Positions 1-10,679 of a stretch of 64,000 bases of DNA are shown piece after piece (the stretch's first letter is position 1; the number at the start of each line of letters is the position of its first letter). Source of the DNA: Epichloe hybrida (Eukaryota > Ascomycota > Sordariomycetes > Hypocreales > Clavicipitaceae); contig JAFEKR010000019.1 in the NCBI GenBank assembly GCA_019022495.1, positions 434,001-498,000 on the forward strand. The letters are read 5' to 3'. The translations under genes were made by a program, and so were the position numbers. Under the pieces are notes generated by a model. That model saw nothing but the letters and a program-made list of their open reading frames with translations, ran no database searches and was not told where the DNA came from.

Positions 1-1170
1 GTATTCGTGAAGCCACATCTTGCTCGGGAGTATACACAATGCCCGATCAGGAGATTGGATTCGGCCATCTTCTCACTTAGTTGTTTGTCACGACCGCTAT
101 TGGGTATGCCGTCTTCGCCAGAAAGTCTCTTGCCAACTGAAATGCTAAAATGTCGTGTAGAGAGTCATGAGCGAGTCGCCTCTCTGGTCTATGCTCCTAA
201 ATTAGACCGTCTATTGTGTGCGTCCCCATTCAGACTCAACTTCGCCCCGTACGACAAATTCCTTGAATGGGGCTACGCGGACAACAGTATCCGTTTCTTC
301 TTCAGCGATAATCGCAAGGTTTGTTTACCCCAATCGTACCCCCTGGAAGATTCGTGCGCAGCTGACAAGAGAGTATATACAGCCTGCTGGACTGTTTGAG
401 AACCTCCATATCGGACAAATTTCATGCGCTTGTTTTGCTGACTCCAAGACCCTCATCACTGCAGGCGAGGACTGTGTTGTCTCTGTCTACACAGTCCAGA
501 CAGCTGTGGGCAAGCAAGTCGAGCTCCAGCCGAGGTCGAGCGTGTTTGGCCACAAGACACTTGTCACAGCCATTGCAGTCAGCAAGTCCTTCAGCACCTT
601 CGTCACGGCATCGGCAGATGGCCAAGCTTTTTTATGGGATCTGAACCAGCTGACATTCATTCGCAAACTGCCTCTGGTACGACACGTGGAATGTGCTGCC
701 ATGAACAATGTCTCCGGAGAAGTACTGCTTTGCTCCGGCCCGAACGTTCTTCTCTATTCACTCAACGGGGCACTCATCCTGGATCAGAATCTCTGTGCCG
801 AGCAAGACGACTATGTGCATTCATGTGCATTCTACGAGGGTGCTGGTAATGAATGGCTAGAAAACTGTCTCATCTTCACTGGCCACAGCAAGGGGCGGGT
901 CAATGTTTGGCGCAAGTGCGTATTAGCTGGCAGATGGACGTTGGAGCTTCTCAGGAGATTGGACCATGTCGACTTCAAAAGCGATAAAGATGGCAACACG
1001 GACGCTGGCATCACTTGCATAACCCCCATGCCAACGTGTGTGTACACCGGAGACGAAGATGGCAGAGTGGTAAGTTTCCAAATCTGACGCAGTGGTCTCG
1101 TATCTTTCTCAATGCTGACAATCCTACTCTTCAGTATGAATGGAGTTTTGGACGAGGAGAACACCGATAG
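1..1170 (+). CDS. BPH1: BEACH (Beige) domain protein, C-terminal WD40 part (5' partial)
   Basis: This is the 3' end of a large BEACH-family scaffold protein involved in vesicle trafficking. Exons are 1-318, 383-1069 and 1135-1170, with 64- and 65-bp introns; the phases join cleanly and give 346 visible residues. The first residues (KPHLAREY, then IRRLDSAIFSLS and KLDRLLCASPFRLN) resemble the stretch that links the BEACH domain to the WD40 propeller in fungal Beige proteins. WD40 blades follow: GHKTLVTAIAVS ending in AFLWD, then FTGHSKGRVNVW, then YTGDEDGRV continuing across the last intron into YEW. The protein ends a few residues after that last blade, as is usual for the family. The BEACH domain itself lies left of the window. 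The symbol is by family resemblance only. Confidence 0.85.
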
Positions 1171-1658
1171 GGTCTCGGGTCCAGCAGCCAACGGCCAAGG
1201 CAACGACATGAGAGATGGTAAATATACAAACAAAAAAACAAAAAATAAAACAAATGAAAAATGAAAAATGAAAATTCACAGACGGCCATGACCGAGTTAG
1301 CATTCAAACGGTCTTTATTTCTTGTAGCAGCGTAGATTTTGGACATAGCACCGGTGGAGTTTCGTGAGAAAAAAAGATCATGGATGCGGCAACGCAGTCA
1401 ATGGGTCGATCAGCATTTGCAACAAAATTTTCTGATTCAGTGCAGTGTGGATTTTTTCTTGTTTTCCATATGACATTAAGCGCCTTGGGTGACGTTCATG
1501 TCCCCATCCTCTGCCAATGGATGTTTCGTCTCGAAACAGCGCCGCTGATTTTGTACACGGTTTCACGACGGGGTGCGCATTGTCGCGGGTGGTTTGGTGT
1601 GGTTGTGATAAGTCGTCCTCCCTCCTCCTTTCATGTCGAACACCCGCCCTCCTCGCCT
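1171..1658. other. Convergent 3' intergenic gap
   Basis: About 490 bp between the ends of two converging genes. It holds A-rich sequence near 1220-1275, probably 3' UTR. I see no supported gene in it. Confidence 0.5.
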
Positions 1659-1977
1659 TTAGTCATCGTATCCGGTCAATTGTTTCCGGAGACCATTGGG
1701 CACTGCAAGCTCTACGTTAGCTACAGGACCTCGTGGATTGCTGTCCAATTCGTTCAAGCTAGGCGACGCGATGCGGTGCCATGGCAGACGTACCAGGATA
1801 AGTAACAGGCACAGGCGCGGGATCAACATCTCCAAAATATTTTCGAATAGGAGGCACAATTGGCATGGCAATGGGACCAGCGGCGCCAATCATGACGGAC
1901 CAGAAGAGCGCAGGTCGTTCGCGGGCTGCCCAGCGACAGTACTTGAGAGGGGTGGACCAAAAGATGGGGGATGACAT
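1659..1977 (-). CDS. NADH:ubiquinone oxidoreductase 9.5 kDa subunit (complex I, fungal NUXM type)
   Basis: A small accessory subunit of mitochondrial complex I. Exon 1 is 1794-1977 and exon 2 is 1702-1659, with a GTACGT...TTGCAG intron of 91 bp; together they encode 75 residues. The start MSSPIFWSTPLKYCRWA, the single hydrophobic stretch (ALFWSVMIGAAGPIAM), the FGDVDPAPVPVTYP segment and the C-terminal KQLTGYDD are the hallmarks of the fungal 9.5 kDa subunit as I know the family. The intron falls between VTYP and VPNGLRKQ. It is divergent from the Wbp1 gene, sharing a promoter region of about 530 bp. No targeting presequence is visible, which is normal for this subunit. Confidence 0.88.
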
Positions 1978-2504
1978 GGCTAGCTGAGGAAGGGCGGGAC
2001 TCAGTTAGCAAGATGCAGAACTGAGAGGGTGCGAGACGCTCAAGGGGAGAGCTATACTCTACGTGGCTCGGATAAGGCGTAGTGAGGTTATTCGGAACTG
2101 CAACGGACGAGTGATGTTGCATGGATTTGGTGATGGCTTGAAAGGGTTCGGAAAAAGACTTATTCCGCAGCAACCCAGAGTTGGACTCCAGCTTGGGGCG
2201 CCGCAGCTGTAGCCTGTGGATGTGGGTGGGTGGATGGTCTAGCTCAGCCAGCAGCCCTGCACCCCCCCCCCCCCCAGGGCCCCCACACACTGACTGACAA
2301 GGAAGCTTCAGCGAGGCGACGTATCCCCAACTTGTTGGAGGCCGGGCCACAAGGAGAAGCTCCCACTCACTGATCAAAGCGAACAGCCACCTCGACAAGC
2401 TGCGCCGACCTTGAGCCATTCCGTCTTTGTCGAATTGGTCGTGCAGAGCCACGTACCGAAAGTGAAATACACATACGGCGAACCGAGTCACGAATTCATT
2501 CAAG
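1978..2504. other. Divergent promoter region
   Basis: About 530 bp between the complex I 9.5 kDa gene and the Wbp1 gene, read in opposite directions. It contains a C homopolymer of about 13 bases near 2263-2275. A long minus-strand open frame crosses it but resembles no family. Confidence 0.5.
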
Positions 2505-4130
2505 ATGCGGTCGATTTTAGGCGCTGCCGTCTTGCTCTTCGCCGCCGTGGTTTCAGCTGTTAGCACGGCCGGAAACCGCCTGCTGGTGGTATTGGATGAT
2601 GTGTCGGAAAAGAACAACTACAAGCAGTTCTTTGGGGACCTAAAAGGTAAGAAAAAAAAATGGTGCATACCCTGCCAATTGGCCATACGTGCCCCAATCG
2701 ATCCCACATGCAATGAATTGTGAAGTTGCTGATGAACGAGGATTGCAGAGCGAGGCTATCAGATCACTTACGAAACGCCGAGGAGCCAACAGGTCAAGTT
2801 GTTCCATCTAGGGGAGAGGACATATGACCACTTGGTCCTTTTGCCCACCAAAGTAAAGGGTGAGTTGGGAACAATCTTGGTCGTACTCGAGAACCCCGGG
2901 GGGGGGGGGATGTGTCTGCACGAATACTAATGCGAGAATGCAAATGCAGCCCTGGGCCCTAACCTGACCCCCAACATTCTCGTCGACTTTATCAACGCAA
3001 ATGGCAATATCCTCGTTGCCCTTTCCTCCAAGACACCGGCCTCTTCGTCCCTGACGGCTCTCCTCTCCGAGCTCGACATTTCTCTTCCCGCGGAGCGGAC
3101 TGGCACTGTCGTCGACCACTTCAACTACGATGCCGTCTCTGCTGCTGAAGCCCACGATGTTCTTGTCCTCGATGCCCCTACCAATGTTCGCCCCGGCCTC
3201 AAGGACTACTTTGAGGTCACCGGTGTGCTTTCCTTCCCCCACGGTGCCGGTCATACTCTGGGCTCTGGTGCTCTCCTGACTCCCGTTGTTCGCGCCCCGT
3301 CGACTGCGTACAGCTACAACCCCAAGGACCAAGCTGAGGTTGTCGATCCCGAGGACCTGTTCGCCGCAGGCAGGCAGCTAGCCCTGGTATCTGTCTTTCA
3401 GGCACGCAACTCGGCTAGATTGGCAGTTGTGGGCTCCGCCGAGATGCTCCAAGAGAAGTGGATGGATGCAAAAGTATCTCGACCCGAAAGCAAGAGCGTC
3501 AAGCCCGAGAACCGCGAGTTGGCCAAGAGAATCTCGGGGTGGACTTTCCAGGAAATCGGCGTGTTGAAGGTCAACAAGATCGAGCACCAGCTCAAGGGAA
3601 ATAATGAGACGAACCCCCAGATCTACCGTATCAAAAACGATGTCGTAAGTGCGCCACTATTAGCGGGGTATCACGCACCGTGGTCAACATGACTAACTCT
3701 CTGTTTCGTTCAGTCATACAACATCTCCTTGTCCGAATATGCCTGGAACGCATGGCTGCCTTTCACTCTACCGACCTCAGACGACCTCCAGCTCGAATTC
3801 TCCATGCTCTCGCCCTTCCACCGCCTGAACTTGAAGCTGATTGCTTCCACTGATTCTTGCACCATCTACGGCACCACCTTTACTCTGCCCGACCAACACG
3901 GCATCTTCAACTTCAAAGTCAATTACAAGCGTCCCTTCTTGACTTACCTCGATGAGAAGAACACGGTCAGTGTGCGACACTTGGCGCACGACGAGTGGCC
4001 CAGAAGCTTCGTCATCTCGGGAGCGTGGCCTTGGATTTCTGGCATCGCCGCCACTGTGTCTGGGTTTGTTGGATTCTGCGCTATTTGGATGTACAGTAAA
4101 CCTACTGCTGCGAAGGGCAAGTCTACGTGA
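2505..4130 (+). CDS. WBP1: Oligosaccharyltransferase subunit Wbp1/OST48
   Basis: Essential subunit of the ER oligosaccharyltransferase that N-glycosylates nascent proteins. Exons 2505-2646, 2749-2859, 2950-3644 and 3714-4130 join in phase to give 454 residues, the usual Wbp1 length. The N-terminus is a signal peptide (hydrophobic AAVLLFAAVVSAVS), followed by NRLLVVLDD, the start of the conserved luminal domain. The C-terminus has one membrane span (about ISGIAATVSGFVGFCAIWMY) with a short cytosolic tail containing AAKGK, fitting the type I topology and dilysine-like ER retention of the family. The intron after codon 47 is 102 bp; the third intron uses GTAAGT. An exon-interrupting run of G lies inside intron 2. 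Confidence 0.95.
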
Positions 4131-5753
4131 GGGCTTGATGGGGGTACAAGTCGCGGATTGATGGGGCTGGCTGGTTCAAGCGAAAAAGGAATGTACGATT
4201 CAAGTGGTTCGTGGAATATAGAGCACATGTGCATAGGAAAATGAATGCTAGACTTTGTCATTGTTGTTACGAAAAAATCAAGGACCATGTCAGATACTGC
4301 AGACGCGACGCAGGTGCCATGGCATTCTTGGACGATTTTACAAGTGAAATAATATAATAAGCTTATAAAGAGGGTCCTTCTAAGCAGTCCTATTGCCTTG
4401 TATTTTGCGTCTTTTACAAAAATATAAGCTATGACTACATGTAGTTCAGAATGAACTAATTCTTTTCTTCAAGATTACATAATTCCACACGCTATAGCAA
4501 GTCTTTTATAATGTGTTTATGCAGGGGTAACATGAACATGGAATTGATAGACGCCCTCAGATTAGCTCTCTTATGTTCTCACTGACAACGCGCGACTCGA
4601 ACTTCCGTTCTAGGGCAAATGCCTTCGCCGCTGCTGCCTGCAAATTTGGCTTTTTGGACACTGGATCATCACCGGGCTCGTTATCTTTGTATTGCTTTCC
4701 CCCTCCCCCCCCCCCTCCTCCCCAACCACCAACCCCCTAGTCAGCCTGCTCCGATTGAAAACTAAAAATGATATTTTTGCGTAAATCATGTGAAATTCCC
4801 GCGCGCCCACTCGCGAGAGTAGGGCAAGGGAAAAACTATATTCGTCTTTGAACTAGATTTTGTCTGTCACTGCGGCTATATCGAATAGGAAGGGCGTGGG
4901 GGAAAAAAAGGGGGGGGGATGCCCGCTCAGATCTCTGTTCTTGCCGATCACTTGCGCGGCGGTTATGAAGGAATTACCGGGGTAAGAAGAAACCAGCCGG
5001 GCATCAGGGTGTGATGGGTATCTTCACTGCAGGCTGGAGAGCTGGCGAGATTTGGCGCAAGGGGCCTTTTTTTTTTTTTTTTTTTTTGGTGTAGATGATG
5101 CTGCCGGACTGGAAAGTGCGAGGTTAGAATGACGTTGGCATAGGATACGCAAGCGCTTGCTTGGATGAGGTTGCTCTTGATTTGAGGTTCAGGACTAGAT
5201 CGAATAGCAGACATGATCGAATTTATGATGCTGGCTGGACACACGAATCTCTTGCGCTGGACGAACGAGTCTCGGTGAGATGGAGAGGGGGGAAAACATG
5301 GGAGAGAAGTGTGTGCTGTTGTTCCCCAGGCGGCAAGAAGGGGGTATAGTTGTTCTTGGACGGCCCATGCTGGTTTGTGACGACGAGAACCGTCGGAGAC
5401 GTGCCGTGAATGAGTTAATGGCAGACGAGAGGGATGCAAGAAGTCAAGAAAGCAGAGAAAACACGAAACGTGAGCGAGGCTGAGAAAAGAAGGAGAAGGT
5501 GGAAGAAGAAGAAGACGAAGACTTGCGAACCTGTCGAAATGTGATGTGGTACGGACGTGTACAGCTGTCGGACCCGCTTTTACGCCCCGACTTCCAGCGG
5601 ACTGACAAGGCTGGCTGCCAAAGTCGGCCCACTCACTCACTCACATCTTCAACGACCAAGAAGAAAAAAAAAAGAGCAAGCTCGTCGAGCCCGGATCGAA
5701 CTTTTCCCTCCCACGGCCTACCAGACGTCTCAGCGTCGCCCGACACCGACAAA
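4131..5753. other. Intergenic region between Wbp1 and Isy1 genes
   Basis: About 1.6 kb with no supported gene. 4320-4520 is AT-rich, probably 3' UTR and spacer. There are pyrimidine and purine homopolymers (C run near 4700, G run near 4910, T run of about 20 at 5067-5088). Short open frames here have no family resemblance. Confidence 0.5.
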
Positions 5754-6585
5754 ATGGTACGCACGATGCCCCCCCCCTTCTTTACCGTTTCGCCCCTGAT
5801 GAAATGAAATGAAAAAGACACTCGCTAACTCGTTCTCGCAGGCGCGAAACTCTGAAAAAGCCCAGTCCATGCTCTTCCGCTTCCGCGAAGCCCAAGCCGC
5901 GGACCTGGGAATCATCGACGCCGGCCGCAGCCGCCGCCCCAAACTCATCACCGAGGTCGAATCGGTGGCCGTCTGCGAGAAATGGCGCGGCCAGGTCCTC
6001 AGGGACATCTCGCGCAAGGTGTCGCGCATCCACGAGCCCGTCCTGAGCGACTACCAGGTCCGCGACCTCAACGACGAGATCAACAAGCTCATGCGGGAGA
6101 AGCACATGTGGGAAGTGCAGATACGGAACCTGGGCGGGCCGAACTACATGCGCACGGGAGGCAGGATATATGACGAGCAAGGCAGGGAGATACCCGGCGG
6201 CGGCAGGGGATACAAGTACTTTGGGAGGGCCAAGGAGCTGCCCGGCGTGAAGGAGCTGTTCGAGGCGGCCAAGGGGGGGGGCAAGAACAACCAGTCCAAG
6301 GAGAAGCAGCTGGACGAGAGCAGGGAGATTAGGAGGAACGTGGACGCCGCGTACTACGGGTACGCGCCGGATGAGGAGGACGACAAGCTGTTGGCGTACG
6401 AGGCGGAGAAGGAGAGGCTCGCGATGGCGAATCTGCTGGAGAATGGGCCGCAGGAGCCGCCGGAGGGATGGGAGCCTTTACCTGGGGATGCGGGCGATGG
6501 GCAGGTGTGGCGGCTGCCGACGATGGAGGAGGTTCAGGAGGAGCTGATGGAGAGGAGGAGGAGGAAACTGCTGGATCAGTTGTGA
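5754..6585 (+). CDS. ISY1: Pre-mRNA splicing factor Isy1
   Basis: Component of the Prp19/NTC complex that acts in the activated spliceosome. Exon 1 is only the ATG at 5754-5756; a GTACGC...CTCGCAG intron of 85 bp follows, and exon 2 is 5842-6585. The product is 248 residues. The spliced start MARNSEKAQSMLFRFREAQ is the invariant Isy1 N-terminus, and the RRPKLITEVE, RDISRKVSRIHEP and NLGGPNY segments are also diagnostic. The C-terminal half is charged and includes AYYGYAPDEEDD and a WEPLPGD motif. Without the first intron the conserved N-terminus could not be translated from a methionine, which fixes the gene start. Confidence 0.93.
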
Positions 6586-8087
6586 GGGGTGGGATTTGAC
6601 TGTAAATGGGTGATGTGGTCTTTCCTTTCGCCTCGCGGCATTTGATGGAGCAAAGAGGTTTTTTTTTTTTTTTTTTGGAGTACGGACACATTTTATATTT
6701 CGGGCGCGTATTCATTTGTCTTTTACTTTCCTTTTTTTTTTTTCGTCAGGGGGCGAGTCTGGATCCATGTCCTTTTTACTCTTCACGTTTGTCTTGCGGA
6801 GAATGCAGCTTTGCAATTCGTCGACGTGAGCTTGATGGATGATGCAGAATCTTGCATCGGGTAATAAAATGTTCGAACCCGATTCGCGTACTTGGAGACT
6901 TTTAGTCTACTTGATTATGTGCCGAGTCTCTCGGTAAAAGTTCGTTCATGTTCACCTGGCCCGGTATACATAGCCAGCCAGCCCCCTCTCAAAGACGTGA
7001 AGCGAAACTTTCTACCCCCTGTTGCCGCACTGGGTTGCCGCGATCATCATGTTGGAATCGAAGCCTTCCACGGACCATCCAGTCCATACATATGGATCCG
7101 TATACTCCGTATTATGGCTCTCTCTCACCCCGGGGAAGAAAAGGATCGACTCATCAGATGCAACCCCCCCGAGCCCAGAGAGCGACGGAGTGATTCCCCT
7201 GAGGTCCATCTGCAGAAGATGCAAGGTGGTGATTCCTCGACGTGGGCGCTTCGTGGGCAGCCAATTGAATTAGACTCTGCCAACAAGCCTTGCAAGTTGG
7301 TGCTGCAAGCTGGCCCCATCCGCACCCCATCCGCACCCCTGCCACCCCCCTGCCGCCTAGCAACGCCGCTGCTCATGCACGTTATTATTAGGCAGGTGCC
7401 AGGGGCAGAGGCACAAGAGCGTCTCAACCCCTCCCTCCCTCGCACCCGGTAACAATTAGTAAGGGTTGAGTGAGACACGCTTAATATGGGGATCTGCCCT
7501 TGTCTGGGTGTACATACGGATCCGTATAATCCGTATAGAGAACTTGAGAGGACTTGAGAGGACTTGTACGGACTAGTTCGTCGTGGGAATATTATGAATG
7601 CCAGGGATGCTACGGCAAGTGATGAACTGGGCAGACGGCAACGAAATGATGGGATGAGACTGCATAGGGGACATGCGGTTCCCTGGTCTTACTATTAGTC
7701 TGGAATACGGGAGACCAAGACGTTGGTTGAATGAATCTTGTCTTGTCATGCTGGGTCTGGTCCATCGTCCATCCCTAAAGAGAGCCCATCGTCCCATTCG
7801 TCTCGCCATTCTGAAAGACCCGACATCTGTGCTTGCCGTTTGATGCAGCTCAAAATCGTCCATTCCTTTGCTCCTTCCTTCAAATTTCTCTGCTTCAGGC
7901 CCGATCCGGTCCACTCGTCCACTCCTTAGAATTTCGACACCAGACATTATCCCGACGCTTTCCGCCATTGCACGCATTGCGTTTACTCGGCTGGACCACG
8001 ATAGGCTGACGAATGCCTAATAGTCCGACCAAAGATAATCCTAATACGCCGTAAAAAAAAAAAAAAAAAAATTTGAAACTTTCCAAG
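6586..8087. other. Intergenic region with CCGTA-type palindromes
   Basis: About 1.5 kb with no supported gene. T runs near 6659-6676 and 6730-6742 follow the Isy1 stop. TACTCCGTA/ATCCGTATA-type motifs lie at about 7087-7115 and 7507-7540. An A run of about 19 sits at 8053-8071, just before the next gene. Confidence 0.5.
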
Positions 8088-10284
8088 ATGGTTTCTTTCT
8101 TTGGGTTGAAGCTTGGCAGCGACAGGAAAAAGGCTCAGTATGTTCACATCCCCGTCATCCAATCAACATGGGCTTGTACTAACGCGGACCTCGACCTAGA
8201 ACCAACGCGCAAACCAACAAGGCCCCGCGGAAATGGGATCGCATTGATCAAAACGCTGTGAGCGGAAGCCAGGACTTCGGCCACGATTTCTCGCGGCCTC
8301 ACTTTCCTTCTTCAACTTCACGACCTGGCACGGCGAACTCAACACGGAGCATCTCGAATTGGCGGGCCGTATTCAAGAACCCGGCCATGACTTCATCCAT
8401 GGTCGACTTGGCCCCCCCCAGAAGAAGACAGCCTAGCGTTGGCAGCTTGCGGGATGCTGCATCAGACATGAATTTCAGATCTGGCCCTGGATTGCCTGCA
8501 GCTCTGGGTGGCAGTGGACTTCGATCTGGCACGCCGAGCAGACCAGCAACTTCCCAAAAGGCAGGGTCAGAGTGGGTGAACCCCTTGGATGTTCGTTTTT
8601 GCACGGCTTCAGCAACCAGTCGCCCAGGGAAGTCGTCTCACGAACCGAATCCTGCTGTTCTCGCCGCAGCACAAGCTCCAAAGGCTCCCGCACCACCGAG
8701 GAACTTTATTGGAAACTTGAATCTGGGCCCTAGCGCCGGGGGAGGAGAGGAAGGGCAGACAAATCATGCTTCCTGCGACCATGTTCGCAAGTCAGATGAG
8801 AATCATGTTATCCGAAACGGATATCCTTCGCCACCACAGTCGGATAACAATTCAGACAGAGCTTTCTCGCCCGTCAACAGTGATACTGGCGGCATCTCTG
8901 TTAATACGCGCAACCTCACAAGCTCATTGAGAAGGATGGACGTTCCAGGACCGGCGTCTTTGCCCAGTCCACCTCCATCTGTGCAACGAACGAGGCAGGA
9001 TTCCCAAGAAGAAGGGCCGACGATCCGCAATGGACCAGCAAGACGCGATACCCTGGCTTTTCATCAACCTCGAAGACCAAGTTTCGCCATGGGATTCGAA
9101 GGCGTCCAACGAGCGACAATAATGCATGCACCCAAAGAGGGATTCAGCGGCAACTTTGCCGATTTTGACTTTGGCGAGTTTGTCACCAAGGCGATGATGA
9201 GCAATACAAGCGTTCAAGACGAGAAGGCGAACTTCGAAGAAGTGCGCAGATCAAGTGTGTCCTCTTGTTCCACAAAGGATTCTCTGCGTTTCTCAACCTT
9301 GCTGGAGTCTGCCAGCAGTCCTCTCACGTGGGCGACGCGACCAAACGAACGAGAGCATTCCAAGTCACCAGCGCCAACACACGCCTCAGAGGATCAGGTA
9401 ACAAACTCGTCATTGATCGATCAGCTCCCGCAGCCACCGCGAGAAGCCACTCGTAGACCGAGTGGCCCCCTTTCTACGGCGATCGGCGTCCATCAGGAAG
9501 TAAGCCTTGGGTCCAGAATCGGCCCACGACAAGGCTTCCAGTCGCGCTTCGATTCGGACAGTTCCTCAAGGGCTCCTCCACCACAGCCTTTACGACCAAT
9601 GACCTCTTCATCTGCAGCGAACCATGGACTTGAGCTGAGCTCGCGAGATCCCTTTGGCCCGCCGCTAGACTCTAGCACCAGCTGGGTGAGAGAAGGGCAA
9701 CCTTCACCAAGACCCAGGATAGACTGCCCTCGAGTCCCTTCACTAGACGCCCTATGGAGGGCGACTTCCCCGTGTCAAAGGGTCTGCCCCGCGGCAGACG
9801 CCCTGAGCCGCTCCAAGCGCATCCTGTATCCGCGCCGGACCATGAGGGTGCTGAGTTCTTGATGCCGGCGTGGTCAGGCTTGGACCGGTCTGAGCCCCGT
9901 CGGTCGGCGATACCAGCACCACTGACTCCTGCACGCCCGTATTCGAGTCACGGAGCAAGTACAGGTGTTTCTACGCCAACTTCAGCCGTGGCACCCCGCA
10001 TACCCAGTCCAACGTTTCCTTCCCTAGAACAGTCCGTCTCCGGCTTGAGCAGTACGTTTGGCAAAAGATTCGAAATCGACTTTGACGAGCATCTCAATTC
10101 ACCCACTTGGGGTGTATTCCCTTCGATTGGTCGACGCCCCGGCGAAGTTTCCAGACGCCTTGAGGCCAGAAAGGGGCCTGCTCGACCAGAACCGGTAACA
10201 TTGCCTCCGCCCTCAAATGGGCAAGGTGGGATGGTACCTGCCATGACTCCTGCGGCGACGGAATTCTCTGCGACTTTTATTTGA
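8088..10284 (+). CDS. Conserved fungal Ser/Pro-rich protein, frame disrupted near 9686-9724
   Basis: I recognise no function. Exon 1 (8088-8137) encodes MVSFFGLKLGSDRKKAQ, and a 62-bp intron leads to exon 2 at 8200, continuing TNAQTNKAPRKWDRIDQNA. The rest is low-complexity Ser/Pro/Arg-rich sequence, probably disordered. The frame runs to about 9724 (SPRPRID) and then hits an early stop at 9862, while the frame one base back reads on convincingly (LPSSPFTRRPMEGDFPVSKG) to a stop at 10284. Either one base is missing near 9724, or an intron is present. The 32-bp candidate 9686-9717 is too short; a 9500-9717 intron (GTAAGC...CCCAG) keeps frame but would delete clearly coding-like sequence. The two halves total about 700 residues. 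Confidence 0.65.
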
Positions 10285-10679
10285 AAACATGGGCGAACAA
10301 CCCTTAAACTTGGGCTGGATTGGCTTTTGGTGTTGAGATTTTTGTGAATGAAAACAGGATGCGGTGGCGATTGGGTTTGTTTTGTATAAAGGCAGGTCTT
10401 GATTCTAGTAGATATTTTTTTTGTATATGGTGTGCTATATAGTGTATGTACTCTCTGCAAGTTGGCATACTCCGTACGAAAGGAAAGGAAAGGTTGCTAA
10501 GCATCCAGTGGCGGGGCACGTGAAATGATGTGCTTGCTTGACGTTTTTGCTTACTCATCCAACTGCCAACCGACGACAGTTCATGAATTGCCAATTACAA
10601 AACATGCGCCCCTCCAGACTTCAGTTACGGTGATTCAGGTCTTTTCCACCATTTCTAGACTGCGGGCTTCCGTCCAATC
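10285..10679. other. Intergenic spacer
   Basis: About 395 bp holding the 3' end of the preceding gene and the promoter of the O-acetyltransferase. A CATACTCCGTACG motif lies at 10466-10478. No gene seen. Confidence 0.5.

Noticed and set aside
1823..2617. 264-codon minus-strand frame across the Wbp1 promoter
   Set aside because: It overlaps both the complex I 9.5 kDa gene and the Wbp1 start, includes poly-Gly from a C run, and has no family resemblance.
6868..6895. GTTCGAACC-like word resembling a tRNA T-loop
   Set aside because: No acceptor or anticodon stem can be paired around it; I found no convincing tRNA in the window.
9686..9717. 32-bp intron to repair the broken Ser/Pro-rich gene
   Set aside because: Has GT-AG ends but no branch site and is shorter than fungal introns; a one-base loss is the simpler reading.
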